DNA of 28,840 nucleotides from NCBI GenBank assembly GCA_036490795.1, contig DASXDG010000251.1, positions 1 to 28,840 on the forward strand, read 5' to 3'. Numbering within the stretch: position 1 is the stretch's first letter; each line of letters opens with the position of its first letter. Of the stretch, positions 1 through 7,572 are shown one piece after another. The notes beneath the pieces are model-generated. The model saw nothing but the letters and a program-made list of their open reading frames with translations. It was not told the origin of the DNA and ran no database searches. A program made the position numbers and the translations under genes. Source of the DNA: JAFARZ01 sp036490795. Lineage in GTDB: Bacteria > Actinomycetota > Actinomycetes > Streptosporangiales > Streptosporangiaceae.

Positions 1-161
1 ATAGCGTGTCGAGCCTTTCGGGATGCCTGCTTGCGGGCACTCCCTAAGCGATGCGAGCGAGGGAGCCCCGACCTGTCACAGCGTTGATCGGTCTCACCTC
101 CTCGGTCCGCAGCAAGCGCACGGCGACGTTGAAGATACCACAGAGCGGGACCACTGGCGGG
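1..161. other. Left edge without a convincing gene
   Basis: No reading frame here has recognisable protein content. Around 21-45 there is an imperfect inverted repeat (GGGATGCC against GGCACTCCC) that could form a small hairpin. It lies downstream of the minus-strand exporter gene and may help end that transcript. Nothing else is visible. Confidence 0.3.
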
Positions 162-1058
162 TTACGCACCGGGCGGGGCTGCGGGTGCGCGAGCGCCGGT
201 GCGGGTGGCGCCGATTCCCGCGATGACCACGAAGATGACGCCGGCGGCGCGGGCCAGGCCGGGGACCTGGCGCAGCACGAGCAGGCCGGCCAGGAGCGCG
301 ATGGCGGGCTCCAGGCTCATCAGGGTGCCGAAGGCGGTGGCGGTGAGCCGGCGCAGGGCCAGGAATTCCAGGCTGAACGGGAGCAGGGGATGCAGCACGG
401 CCAGCGCCAGCATGGTGACCAGCAGCGGCCAGGTCACCTTGCCCAGTCCGGCGGAACCGGCGGCGAGCATGCCGACGGCGCCGGCCACGGGCATCGAGAC
501 CGCCAGCCCGTTCAGGCCGGTGACCCGGTCGCCGACGTGCTGGGTCAGCAGGATGTAGGCGCCCCAGCAGACCCCGGAGCCCAGGGCGAAGGCGAGACCG
601 GCGGGATCGATGCCGCCGTGCCACGGCTGGGTCAGCAGCACGACGCCGATGGCGGCCAGGACCGTCCAGCGCCTGCGCCCGCCGCCCGGGCCGCAGATGG
701 ATACCGTCAGCGGGCCGAGGAACTCCAGTGCGCTGGCCGAGCCGAGCGGGATGCGCGCGATGGCCAGCATGAACAACAGCGTCAGGCCGCCGGTCACCAC
801 GCCCAGCACGCCGCAGGCCAGCAGGTCCCGGCCGGTGAAGTCGCGGGGACGGGGCCGGACCAGGACCGGCAGGATCAGGCCGGCCCAGGCCAGCCGCAGC
901 CCGGCCACCCCCAAGGGCCCGAGCTGGCCGAACAGGTGCACCGACAGGGCCAGCCCGAGCTGGACACAGGACATGGAGCCAACCGCCAGCAGGGCGCCGC
1001 CTTCGGCGCTGTTCAGACGGTGATCGAGGGGACGGGACGCGGGCGCCTGCGAGCTCAC
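162..1058 (-). CDS. EamA/DMT-family transporter, RhtA-like (threonine/homoserine-type exporter)
   Basis: The 298-residue protein is an integral membrane protein of the drug/metabolite transporter superfamily, which exports small metabolites such as amino acids. About ten hydrophobic segments are visible in two EamA halves, with a typical second-half region around residues 160-290 (GVCWGAYILL, then TAFGTLMSLEPAIALLAGLL). The TLMSLEPAIA stretch is characteristic of RhtA-type members, but the substrate is inference. It starts at a GTG seven bases after the acyl-CoA synthetase stop. A GGAGG runs across the junction, although the spacing to the GTG is very short. The two genes therefore look like one minus-strand operon. 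The length is normal for the family and nothing appears broken. Confidence 0.85.
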   Translation of the reverse strand: MSSQAPASRPLDHRLNSAEGGALLAVGSMSCVQLGLALSVHLFGQLGPLGVAGLRLAWAGLILPVLVRPRPRDFTGRDLLACGVLGVVTGGLTLLFMLAIARIPLGSASALEFLGPLTVSICGPGGGRRRWTVLAAIGVVLLTQPWHGGIDPAGLAFALGSGVCWGAYILLTQHVGDRVTGLNGLAVSMPVAGAVGMLAAGSAGLGKVTWPLLVTMLALAVLHPLLPFSLEFLALRRLTATAFGTLMSLEPAIALLAGLLVLRQVPGLARAAGVIFVVIAGIGATRTGARAPAAPPGA

Positions 1059-1065
1059 GGCCTCC

Positions 1066-2772
1066 TCAGGTCTTCAGGCCGGGGAAGTCCTCTTCCCAGA
1101 ACTCGGTGACCCCGCGCGCCTCGACGCCGCGGTCCTGCTCCGCCTCCCGCAGCTCGACCCGCCGGATCTTGCCGGAGATGGTTTTGGGCAGGTCGGCGAA
1201 CTCCAGGCGGCGGACCCGCTGGTACGGGGGCAGGCGTTCCCTGGCGTAGGCCAGGATCGACAGCGCGGTGTCGGCCGACGGCTCGTGCCCGGCGGCGAGC
1301 AGCACGAACGCCTTGGGCACGGCGAGGCGGACCGGGTCGGGGGAGGGCACGACCGCCGCCTCCGCCACGGCCTGGTGCTCGATCAGCACGCTCTCCAGCT
1401 CGAACGGCGAGATCCGGTAGTCGGACGCCTTGAACACGTCGTCGGTGCGGCCGACGTAGGTGATGTAGCCGTCGGCGTCGCGGCTGGCCACGTCGCCGGT
1501 GTGGTAGTAGCCGTCGCGCATGGCCTCGGCGGCCCGCTCCGGATCGGCCTTATAGCCGGTCATCAGCCCGAGCGGGCGCGGGTCTAGCGGCAGGCAGATC
1601 TCGCCCTCCTCGCCTGGCTGGCCGGTGACCGGCTCGATCAGCACGACGTCGTAGCCGGGCAGCGGTCGGCCCATCGAGCCCAGGCGGAGCTCGGTCCCGG
1701 GCGGGTTGCCGATCTGCGCCGTGGTCTCGGTCTGCCCGTAGCCGTCGCGGACCGTGATGTCCCAGGCCCGGCGGACCTGCTCGATCACTTCCGGATTCAG
1801 CGGCTCCCCGGCGCCGACGCACTCGCGCAGCGTGCTCACGTCGGCGGTGGCCAGGTCGGCCTGCACCAGCATCCGCCAGACCGTGGGCGGTGCGCAGAGC
1901 GAGGTCACGCCGCAGGATGGGATCGCGTCGAACAGGGCCTCCGGCGTGAACCGCTCGTGGCCCAGGATCAGCGACGTGGCCCCGGCGATCCAGGGGGCGA
2001 ACACGTTGCTCCACGCGTGCTTGGCCCAGCCGGGCGAGGAGATATTGAGGTGCACGTCACCCGGCTGGATGCCGATCCAGTACATGGTCGACAGGTGCCC
2101 GGCCGGATAGCTGGCGTGCGTGTGCGCGACGAGTTTGGGCTGCGCGGTCGTACCCGAGGTGAAGTAGAGCAGCAGCGGGTCGCTCGCCAGTGTCTCCCCG
2201 TCCGGCGTGAACTCCGTCGGAGCCGATGCCGCATCCGAGTATGAATGCCACCCGTCAGGCGCCGGTGAGCCGACCGCGACGCGCGTCCATGACCCCGGTA
2301 CGGACGCGAACATCGGTGCGAGCGAAGCCTCGGTGATCACGTGCCGCACGTCGCCGCGGGTGACCCGGTCCGTCAGGTCCTCCGCGGACAGCAGCGTGGA
2401 CGCCGGGATGATCACCGCGCCGAGCTTCATGCAGGCGAGGATGACCTCCCACAGCGGCACGATATTGCCCAGCATGAGCAGTACCCGGTCGCCGCGGCGC
2501 ATGCCAAGACCGCGCAGCCAGCCCGCGACCTGCCCGGAACGCCCGTGCATTTCGCCATAAGTGACTGATTCGTCGCCCCCGTTGTCGTCGAGGACGCGCA
2601 GCGCGATCCGCTCCGGGTGCTCGGCCGCGATCACGTCGAACCAGTCAAGCGCCCAGTTGAAGGCGTCTAGCGACGGCCAGGTGAACTCCGCCCTGGCCAG
2701 GTCGTAGTCGGAGCGGTAGCGCAGGAGCAGGTCGCGTGCGGTGCGGAAATCCTCACTCATGTGGCACATCAT
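1066..2772 (-). CDS. AMP-binding acyl-CoA synthetase (acetyl/medium-chain type)
   Basis: This 568-residue member of the ANL adenylating superfamily activates a carboxylic acid to acyl-AMP and then acyl-CoA in the cytoplasm. The core motifs are present in order: phosphate loop YFTSGTTAQPK, YGQTETT, YHTGDVASRDADGY, hinge GRTDDVFK, and the C-terminal PKTISGKIRR with the catalytic lysine. The N-terminus (FNWALDWFDVIAAEHPERIAL) resembles medium-chain or acetyl/propionyl-type synthetases rather than NRPS A-domains. The substrate cannot be read from the sequence. The first ATG overlaps the stop of the truncated regulator (ATGA), and a nearby in-frame ATG (MSEDFRTARD) is an alternative start. With the regulator gene mostly deleted, the promoter that now drives this gene is unclear. 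Confidence 0.88.
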   Translation of the reverse strand: MMCHMSEDFRTARDLLLRYRSDYDLARAEFTWPSLDAFNWALDWFDVIAAEHPERIALRVLDDNGGDESVTYGEMHGRSGQVAGWLRGLGMRRGDRVLLMLGNIVPLWEVILACMKLGAVIIPASTLLSAEDLTDRVTRGDVRHVITEASLAPMFASVPGSWTRVAVGSPAPDGWHSYSDAASAPTEFTPDGETLASDPLLLYFTSGTTAQPKLVAHTHASYPAGHLSTMYWIGIQPGDVHLNISSPGWAKHAWSNVFAPWIAGATSLILGHERFTPEALFDAIPSCGVTSLCAPPTVWRMLVQADLATADVSTLRECVGAGEPLNPEVIEQVRRAWDITVRDGYGQTETTAQIGNPPGTELRLGSMGRPLPGYDVVLIEPVTGQPGEEGEICLPLDPRPLGLMTGYKADPERAAEAMRDGYYHTGDVASRDADGYITYVGRTDDVFKASDYRISPFELESVLIEHQAVAEAAVVPSPDPVRLAVPKAFVLLAAGHEPSADTALSILAYARERLPPYQRVRRLEFADLPKTISGKIRRVELREAEQDRGVEARGVTEFWEEDFPGLKT

Positions 2773-2990
2773 CCCAGGTCGCTGGCCGGCCGCACCAGCC
2801 CGGCCTCATACGCGAACACCACGGCCTGCACCCTGTCGCGCAGGCCGAGTTTGCCGAGGACGCGGGTCACATGCGTCTTCACCGTCGCCTCGCTGAGCGT
2901 CAGCGCGGCGGCGATCTCGGCGTTGCTCAGCCCGCGCGCGATCAGCCCGAGCACCTCGACCTCACGCGGCGTCAGCACGGACAGATCACG
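2769..2990 (-). pseudogene. C-terminal remnant of a LuxR/NarL-type response regulator
   Basis: The last 71 codons encode a complete LuxR-type DNA-binding domain: LTPREVEVLGLIARGLSNAE, then TVKTHVTRVLGKLGLRDR. Such regulators normally carry a receiver domain of about 120 residues upstream. Here the frame instead runs into Arg/Ser-rich noise that lies antisense to a permease fragment. The receiver domain, its phospho-acceptor aspartate and the native start are absent. The stop overlaps the acyl-CoA synthetase start. I call it a truncated gene. A free-standing HTH protein made from a minor start cannot be excluded. Confidence 0.75.
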
Positions 2991-3033
2991 GCCGGCTCCC
3001 GGACCCGCTGCCGAAGACCGGGCAGCCGGCCCG

Positions 3034-3225
3034 CACCGGTTCGTGCTGCCCGCGATGGCGCGCGCGGCACAGACCCAGATACCGCCCGCGTTCGAGAACG
3101 TGTACCACCCGCTGGAGCTGGTCCTGCTTGTCCTGGGCGCCCTGGCCATCGCCGTCGCCGGCGCGTTGGTCCCGGCGGGCTGGGCAGCTCGCACCCGCAC
3201 CGCCTCGGCCCTCCGCACCGAGTAG
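3034..3225 (+). pseudogene. C-terminal remnant of a FtsX-like ABC transporter permease
   Basis: The plus-strand frame from about 3034 to the TAG at 3223-3225 encodes roughly 63 residues that match the tail of FtsX/MacB-like permeases: RFVLPAMARAAQTQ, a hydrophobic helix (ELVLLVLGALAIAVAGAL), and the typical ending PAGWAARTRTASALRTE. Everything upstream (the earlier membrane helices and the extracytoplasmic domain) is missing. The upstream reading runs antisense through the LuxR remnant instead. The piece has no start codon of its own with a ribosome-binding site. The ancestral layout was probably a permease and a regulator transcribed divergently, now joined tail-fragment to tail-fragment by a deletion. 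Confidence 0.7.
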
Positions 3226-3229
3226 GGGC

Positions 3230-3568
3230 CTAGCGGGGTTTCGCGCTGGCGCAGGCCACGCACGTTGTCGCGGCGGGCCTGGCGGCGAGGCGCTCCGCGC
3301 CGATGCCGCGGCCGCACCGTTCGCAGATGCCGTAGCCGCCCTCGTCCAGCCGCCGCAGCGCGTCGTCGATCGCGGCGAGCTGGTCCCGGGCGCGCTCAAG
3401 CAGAGCAGCCGTGTGCTGCCGCTCGAAGGCGAGCGTGGCGCCTTCGGGGTCGTGCTCGTCGTCGGTCCCGTCCGCGGCGGCGGCCTCGGCGATGCCGGTG
3501 AACTCCCGCTCCAGTGCCTGGATCTGGGCAAGGGCAAGCGTTCGCTGTGCTGCCAGCGCCTCACGCAC
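3230..3568 (-). CDS. DksA/TraR-family C4 zinc-finger protein
   Basis: The 112-residue protein has a helical coiled-coil-prone N-terminal half (about residues 3-75) and a C-terminal zinc finger with C82, C85, C103 and C106 (CERCGRGIG, then TCVAC). This is the DksA/TraR architecture. DksA-type proteins bind in the RNA polymerase secondary channel and modulate initiation, often with ppGpp. Actinobacterial short members are less well understood. The GTG start at 3568 is supported by a strong AAGGAGG eight bases upstream. The gene is divergent from the MFS gene, and its stop lies four bases from the permease remnant. Confidence 0.85.
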   Translation of the reverse strand: MREALAAQRTLALAQIQALEREFTGIAEAAAADGTDDEHDPEGATLAFERQHTAALLERARDQLAAIDDALRRLDEGGYGICERCGRGIGAERLAARPAATTCVACASAKPR

Positions 3569-3680
3569 GACTAAGCCTCCTTGACCTCAACTTAACATGA
3601 GGTTGCACAATCTGTTAGTGCGATCCACATGGGCCGAACGAATCCGCGTATCTCCTTATTACCCTGCGGTTACGCATCCG

Positions 3681-4916
3681 GTGATCCGTCGTCTGCTGCC
3701 TGGCATAGCCACCTCGGCCCTCGGAGACGGGATGAGCGCGGTTGCGATCGCGTGGCTCGCACTGAAGCTAGCCCCTCCCGGCAGCAAGGGCCTCTGGGTG
3801 GGCGCGGCGGTCGCCGCGTACTCGCTGCCCGGAGCGGCCGGGGCCATCGTGCTGCGGCGCTGGCTCCGGGGCCGGGCAGGCACCCGGCTGGCCTTCGCCA
3901 ACGCGGTGGTGCGCGCGCTGGCGCTCGGCCTGGTCGCCATCCTGGCCCTGGCCGGGACGCTTGATCCGCTCGCATATGCCGGCCTGCTCGGGGCCTCCTC
4001 GCTGCTAAGCGCCTGGGGCGCGGCGGGCAAGTACACGCTGATCGCCGACCTGCTCCCAGCCGAACAGCGGGTGGCGGGCAATACGGTGTTCGGCCTGTCG
4101 GACCAGATGAGCTTCATGATCGGCCCGGCCTTGGCCGGCGTCGTGACGGCGTTGACCGGACCGGCCGTGGTGATCGCCGCGGACGCGGTGAGCTGGGCGA
4201 TCCTCGCGGTCAGCTACGCGCGAGTGACCCCGCTGGTAAACCGCCTCGCATCACCGGCACCTGAGGCGGCTCCCGAAGCGGCTCCCGAGGCAGGTCCCAA
4301 GGACCAGGAGAAGCGCGGTGCCTGGGCGCTGATCCGGTCGGCTCCCGTGCTGCCGGGCCTCCTCGCGATGTCGTTCTTCTTCTATCTGCTGTATGGCCCT
4401 GTGGAGGTGGCGCTGCCGGTGCACGTCGCCGATGACCTGCACGGTTCGGCCGCGCTGCTCGGCGTCTTCTGGGCCGTGTTCGGCGTCGGCGCGATCTTCG
4501 GCGAACTCGCCGCGCCGTTCCTGCGGCGGCTGCCGGTATGGCCGACTATGACCGTGATCGTGCTCGGCTGGGGGCTGGCCCTGGTCCCGCTGGGGCTCAG
4601 CCTGCCGCTGGGGGTGGTGCTCGGTGCGTTCTTCGCCGGGGCGCTGATCTGGGGTCCGTGGACATCGCTGTCGATGGCGGTCTTCCAGGACGCGGCCCCG
4701 CCCGACGCGCTCGCGCAGGTCCTCACCGCGCGCGGGTCCCTGCTCATCGTCGCCTCCCCGCTCGGCACCGCGCTCGGCGGCCCGCTCGTGGCCGCCGTAG
4801 GCGCGCGCGGCACGCTGCTCGTCTCGGCGCTTGGCACGATCGCCATCGGTATCGTCGCGGCGACGCTCCTCGCCCTGGGCCGGCGCCGCGCCCCGATGGT
4901 CCCAGCCGTCCGGTAG
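3681..4916 (+). CDS. MFS transporter (MFS_3 / EntS-like drug or siderophore exporter type)
   Basis: This is a twelve-helix major facilitator protein of about 411 residues. It opens with IRRLLPGIATSALGDGMS, typical of MFS_3 exporters, and has a hydrophilic central loop near residues 190-215 rich in P-E-A-A repeats. The frame is open from an ATG at 3597. The 84 bases between 3597 and 3681 have low third-position GC and no Shine-Dalgarno, and 3569-3620 must also carry the promoters of the divergent DksA-like gene, so I prefer the GTG at 3681. The alternative start adds 28 residues. The central-loop repeat (about 4258-4290) is a 12-bp unit. The substrate is unknown. Confidence 0.82.
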   Translation: MIRRLLPGIATSALGDGMSAVAIAWLALKLAPPGSKGLWVGAAVAAYSLPGAAGAIVLRRWLRGRAGTRLAFANAVVRALALGLVAILALAGTLDPLAYAGLLGASSLLSAWGAAGKYTLIADLLPAEQRVAGNTVFGLSDQMSFMIGPALAGVVTALTGPAVVIAADAVSWAILAVSYARVTPLVNRLASPAPEAAPEAAPEAGPKDQEKRGAWALIRSAPVLPGLLAMSFFFYLLYGPVEVALPVHVADDLHGSAALLGVFWAVFGVGAIFGELAAPFLRRLPVWPTMTVIVLGWGLALVPLGLSLPLGVVLGAFFAGALIWGPWTSLSMAVFQDAAPPDALAQVLTARGSLLIVASPLGTALGGPLVAAVGARGTLLVSALGTIAIGIVAATLLALGRRRAPMVPAVR

Positions 4917-4954
4917 CCGGGTATCAATAGCCGCACTGATCACAGCAGCCTCCC

Positions 4955-5057
4955 CCGTTGCCGCGGCTGGTGCCGTTGCCGCGGCTGGTGCCGTTGCTGC
5001 GGCTGGTGCCGTTGCTGCGGCTGGTGCCGTTGCCGCGGCTGGTGCCGTTACTGCGGC
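4955..5057. repeat. 18-bp tandem repeat, about 5.7 copies
   Basis: The unit is GTGCCGTTGCCGCGGCTG with C/T variation at one or two positions. It begins 38 bases after the MFS stop. In one plus frame it would read A-G-A-V-A-A. The last partial copy runs directly into the dispersed structured repeat. It is not in a recognisable gene. Confidence 0.9.
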
Positions 5058-5136
5058 AAAAAAGTCCAACGCGATATAAAACGTTGCTCTCAGCAGCCGG
5101 AATTACCGTGTTGGACAGAATTACCGCGCTAATCGC
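5049..5136 (+). repeat. Dispersed structured repeat, copy A (88 bp)
   Basis: This stretch aligns without gaps over 88 positions to 13445-13532; I count 65 identities by hand. It contains the inverted pair GTCCAACGCG / CGTGTTGGAC (ten pairs including one G-U) enclosing a smaller hairpin TTGCT-ctc-AGCAG. It lies between the MFS gene and the redox operon. Function is unknown; a structured RNA element, a palindromic REP-like element or a terminator are all possible. Confidence 0.7.
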
Positions 5137-5394
5137 TGAGGTGCCCGCCGCGCTACAGGGTTGAGCTGCGCGGGTCTGCGTCGCCCGCGACGATCAGGGC
5201 CATCGCGGCCACGCCGCCGCACCGGCATCCCGCAAACCGGACAAACCGCCCGCGCCCGGGCGGCATCACGATCATGAAACCACCCCCACCAGCCGGGCAC
5301 CATTCATCCCGGACCCGGCAGCGACGACCCGATCGCAGGGCAGCCACCCACGGCCGGGCAGGCAAACCCCGCCATTTCAACCCTGTAATCGCCG

Positions 5395-5500
5395 AGTGCG
5401 CGCCACGTGCCCGCCGAGTGCCCGAGTGCCCGCCGAGTGCCCGAGTGCCCGCCGAGGTGGCCGCCGCGTGCCCGCCGAGGTGCCCGCCGCGTGCGGCCGC
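5395..5500. repeat. GTGCCCGCCGAG-type imperfect tandem repeats
   Basis: GTGCCCGCCGAGTGCCCGA occurs twice in tandem and is followed by diverging copies (GCCGAGGTGGCCGCC, GCCGAGGTGCCCGCC). The 15-mer GAGGTGCCCGCCGCG also occurs at 5139-5153, just after dispersed repeat copy A. There is no spacer structure, so this is not a CRISPR array. Confidence 0.8.
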
Positions 5501-5669
5501 CATCCGGTGGGCATGCGGCCAGCCTTCAGGTTCGGCGGATACCTTCCAGCCAACCCGTGCCAGCCCCAACTGCCCGAACCGGGACCGGAAACGGACACCG
5601 GAAACAGTCATAGGCGGCTGAGAGGCGGACAACAGGGGGCTTCGACAAGACGGACCGAGGATGGATCCC

Positions 5670-5996
5670 ATGAACCGTGACAGGATCGGCCGAGCCGTGG
5701 CCGCCAGGGTACGCGGGCAGGCCAGGGTCCGCTCCGCGACGGCGGCAGTGAGCGCGACGAGCGTGGTCGCGGCGGGCGTGGTGGCCCTGGCGCTGCCGGG
5801 ATCGACCCACGCGGCGACAACCGGCACCAGCCCAACCGGCACCAGCCCGAGCAACACTAAAACCAGCAACACTAAAACCAGCAACACGAAAACCGGCAGC
5901 ACAAAAACCAGTAACGAGGACAATTCAGGCTTCAGTCAGAGTTCCGCGCCCTCGGCCAGCAGCGGCCAGAGCGTCGCGACCTCGGGAGGGTCATGA
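5670..5996 (+). CDS. Small membrane-anchored Ser/Thr-rich protein, first gene of the redox operon
   Basis: The protein has about 108 residues: a basic N-terminus (MNRDRIGRAVAARVRGQARVR), one hydrophobic segment near residues 28-45 ending in an AAT-like cleavage or anchor point, then a low-complexity Ser/Thr/Asn tail. The tail contains two TSPTG-type units and four 15-bp repeats reading TKTSN. ATG 5670 is preferred over ATG 5661 because only it has a spaced GAGG. The stop overlaps the apbE start (TGATG). In flavinylation clusters this position is often held by an exported FMN-binding protein. Here signal and linker are present but no FMN_bind domain and no [ST]GA[ST] consensus can be seen. I do not recognise a defined family. 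Confidence 0.65.
   Translation: MNRDRIGRAVAARVRGQARVRSATAAVSATSVVAAGVVALALPGSTHAATTGTSPTGTSPSNTKTSNTKTSNTKTGSTKTSNEDNSGFSQSSAPSASSGQSVATSGGS
5817..5910 (+). repeat. 15-bp coding tandem repeats (Thr/Ser/Lys/Asn linker)
   Basis: Two copies of ACCGGCACCAGCCC(A/G) are followed by four copies of GCAACACTAAAACCA with small changes (5851-5910). The second set is A-rich and stands out against the high-GC surroundings. Both sets keep the reading frame of the small exported protein. Confidence 0.85.
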
Positions 5997-6973
5997 TGCG
6001 CACCCTCGAACGCCCGCGGAACGCCGTTACCTGGACCGCCCTCGGCACCCAGGTCCGCCTCGTGGTGGCCGGCACGGAGACGGAACTGGACCAGGCCCGA
6101 CGAATCCTCGCCGCGGATCTGGCCGAAGTGGACGTGACCTGCAGCCGGTTCCGGCCCGATTCGGAGATCCGCACGCTGGCCGCGCCGCGGACGCAGGTGA
6201 GTTCGCTGCTCGCCGAGGCGATCGCGGTGGCGCTGCGGGCCGCGCGGCTGACCGACGGCGATGTCGATCCGACGGTCGGCGCGGCAATGCGCGGGATCGG
6301 CTACGACCGGGACTATGCCGCCGTGCAGGCAACGATCCAGGACGGCACCGAGAACCAAACGATAACGCAGCACACGATCCCCGGCTGGCGGAGCATAGGG
6401 CTGGACGGCCGCACCCTGACCCTTCCCTCTGACGCCGAACTCGACCTCGGTGCCACGGCCAAGGCCTGGGCCGCGGACCGGTCGGCGCACCGGATCGCCA
6501 ACCACCTCGGCTGCGGCGTCCTCGTCGGCCTCGGCGGTGACATCGCGGTGGCCGGGCCGCCGCCGGAAGAGGGCTGGCCGATCAGGGTCCAGGACGTCAC
6601 CGGCCATCCCGACGACGACCCGGAAGGTCCCTACGCGACCATAACCATCGCGAAAGGCGGCCTGGCCACCTCCAGCACGGCGGCACGGAGATGGCGCCGC
6701 GGTGGTGACGTGCTGCATCACATCCTGGACCCGCGTACCGGCAGGCCGGCCGCGCCGGTCTGGCGGACCGTCTCGGTGACGGCGGGGACCTGCGCGGATG
6801 CGAACGCGGCCAGCACCGCGGCGATCATCAGGGGCCGCGACGCGATGGGCTGGCTGGCCAGGAACTGCCTGCCGGCCCGCCTGGTCGACGTCAAGGGCGC
6901 CGTGTTCACCGTCGCCGGCTGGCCCCGCGCAAACGAGCGCGCAAACGAGCGCGCAAACGAGCGGGCACAATGA
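5996..6973 (+). CDS. apbE: FAD:protein FMN transferase, ApbE family
   Basis: ApbE enzymes transfer FMN from FAD onto a Thr or Ser of a target protein. Family motifs are present in order: WTALGTQVRLVV near the start, SRFRPDSEI, DPTVGAAMRGIGYDRDY, LDLGATAKAWAADR, GLGGDIAVAG, GLATSSTAARRW, HHILDPRTGRPA, and the metal-site region TCADANAASTAA near the C-terminus. Length (about 325 residues) is normal. No signal peptide or lipobox is visible, so it should be cytoplasmic unless translocated otherwise. GGGAGGG at 5984-5990 suits ATG 5996 better than ATG 5993. The C-terminus ends in a 12-bp repeat reading ANER several times. It overlaps the next gene by ATGA. No flavinylation target domain is evident in the operon. 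Confidence 0.9.
   Translation: MRTLERPRNAVTWTALGTQVRLVVAGTETELDQARRILAADLAEVDVTCSRFRPDSEIRTLAAPRTQVSSLLAEAIAVALRAARLTDGDVDPTVGAAMRGIGYDRDYAAVQATIQDGTENQTITQHTIPGWRSIGLDGRTLTLPSDAELDLGATAKAWAADRSAHRIANHLGCGVLVGLGGDIAVAGPPPEEGWPIRVQDVTGHPDDDPEGPYATITIAKGGLATSSTAARRWRRGGDVLHHILDPRTGRPAAPVWRTVSVTAGTCADANAASTAAIIRGRDAMGWLARNCLPARLVDVKGAVFTVAGWPRANERANERANERAQ
6925..6966 (+). repeat. 12-bp tandem repeat at the apbE 3' end
   Basis: CGCGCAAACGAG-like units occur three to four times and encode repeated A-N-E-R at the extreme C-terminus, just before the stop that overlaps the next start codon. They look like a recent in-frame extension and are outside the catalytic fold. Confidence 0.85.
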
Positions 6974-7572
6974 CCGTGCTCTGGTATATGAGCCGCGCGA
7001 CGGGGATCGTCGCGCTGGTCCTGCTCACCGCTGTCTTCGTGCTCGGCATCGCGGTACGCGGTAAGACCAGGCTCCCGGGCTTGCCCCGGTTCGCCACCGC
7101 GGACTTGCACCGCAACGTTTCGCTGCTCGCCGTTGTGTTTATCGCCATACACGTGCTCACGGCGGTGCTGGACTCCTATGTGCGGATCCCTCTGCTTGCC
7201 GCGATCGTCCCGTTCACCTCCGGTTACGAGCGGCTGTGGCTGGGCCTCGGCGCGGTCGCGCTTGACCTGATGCTGGCGATGATCGTGACCAGTTTGCTCC
7301 GCGGCCGGCTCAACCGCGTGCTGTGGCGTGCCATCCACCTGACCGCGTATCTGTGCTGGCCGGTGGCTCTGGTGCACAGTGTGTTCTCAAGTGACGATCT
7401 TCGGCAGGTTCCGTTGATCTTCATAGGTATCGCCAGTGTTGTTTTGATCATCGCGGCGGTAGCCTGGCGTGTGGTGCATGCGGCCCGGCAGGTTCGAGGG
7501 GCCGACCGCGTGACCGCGCTGCTAGACCAGCCGCAAGATCACGCGCGCGAACCAGAGCGGGCCGCGCGATGA
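6970..7572 (+). CDS. Ferric-reductase-like transmembrane protein (b-type cytochrome)
   Basis: The 200-residue protein has about five to six hydrophobic helices. Conserved histidines lie in helices: DLHRN (H47), FIAIHVLTA (H61), RAIHLTAYLCWPVALVHS (two histidines near residues 122-136). This is the ferric-reductase/NOX-type b-heme membrane domain, expected to pass electrons across the membrane. No FAD/NADPH domain is fused; that role is presumably supplied by the NuoF-like protein and ferredoxin downstream. It starts at an ATG overlapping the apbE stop and ends overlapping the next start, so it is translationally coupled on both sides. Its final electron acceptor is not shown by the sequence. 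Confidence 0.87.
   Translation: MTVLWYMSRATGIVALVLLTAVFVLGIAVRGKTRLPGLPRFATADLHRNVSLLAVVFIAIHVLTAVLDSYVRIPLLAAIVPFTSGYERLWLGLGAVALDLMLAMIVTSLLRGRLNRVLWRAIHLTAYLCWPVALVHSVFSSDDLRQVPLIFIGIASVVLIIAAVAWRVVHAARQVRGADRVTALLDQPQDHAREPERAAR

Larger units (their letters stand above)
4917..5669. other. Repeat-rich intergenic region without a convincing gene
   Basis: About 750 bp separate the MFS gene from the redox operon. It holds an 18-bp tandem repeat, one copy of a structured 88-bp dispersed repeat, and a block of GTGCCCGCCGAG-type repeats (each listed separately). Open frames on both strands here are low-complexity translations of the repeats: a poly-Leu/Val minus frame and an Ala-Thr-Pro minus frame. 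None has a domain or a plausible ribosome-binding site. Promoters for the redox operon presumably lie in the last 150 bp, but no clear -35/-10 pair stands out. Confidence 0.55.

Noticed and set aside
51..1109. Long plus-strand open frame (352 codons) opposite the exporter gene
   Set aside because: Gln/Gly/His-rich composition with no domain; it is the mirror of the real minus-strand transporter in high-GC DNA.
4251..5069. Minus-strand frame starting with Ala-Thr-Ala-Pro repeats
   Set aside because: Antisense to the MFS gene and the 18-bp repeat; low complexity and no ribosome-binding site.
5395..5500. Possible CRISPR array
   Set aside because: Units are contiguous and imperfect, with no unique spacers and no cas genes nearby.
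5153..5923. Minus-strand frame with a Leu/Val-rich start that looks like a membrane protein
   Set aside because: The hydrophobic start is the antisense of the 15-bp Thr/Lys/Asn repeats of the small exported protein; the rest is antisense to repeats.
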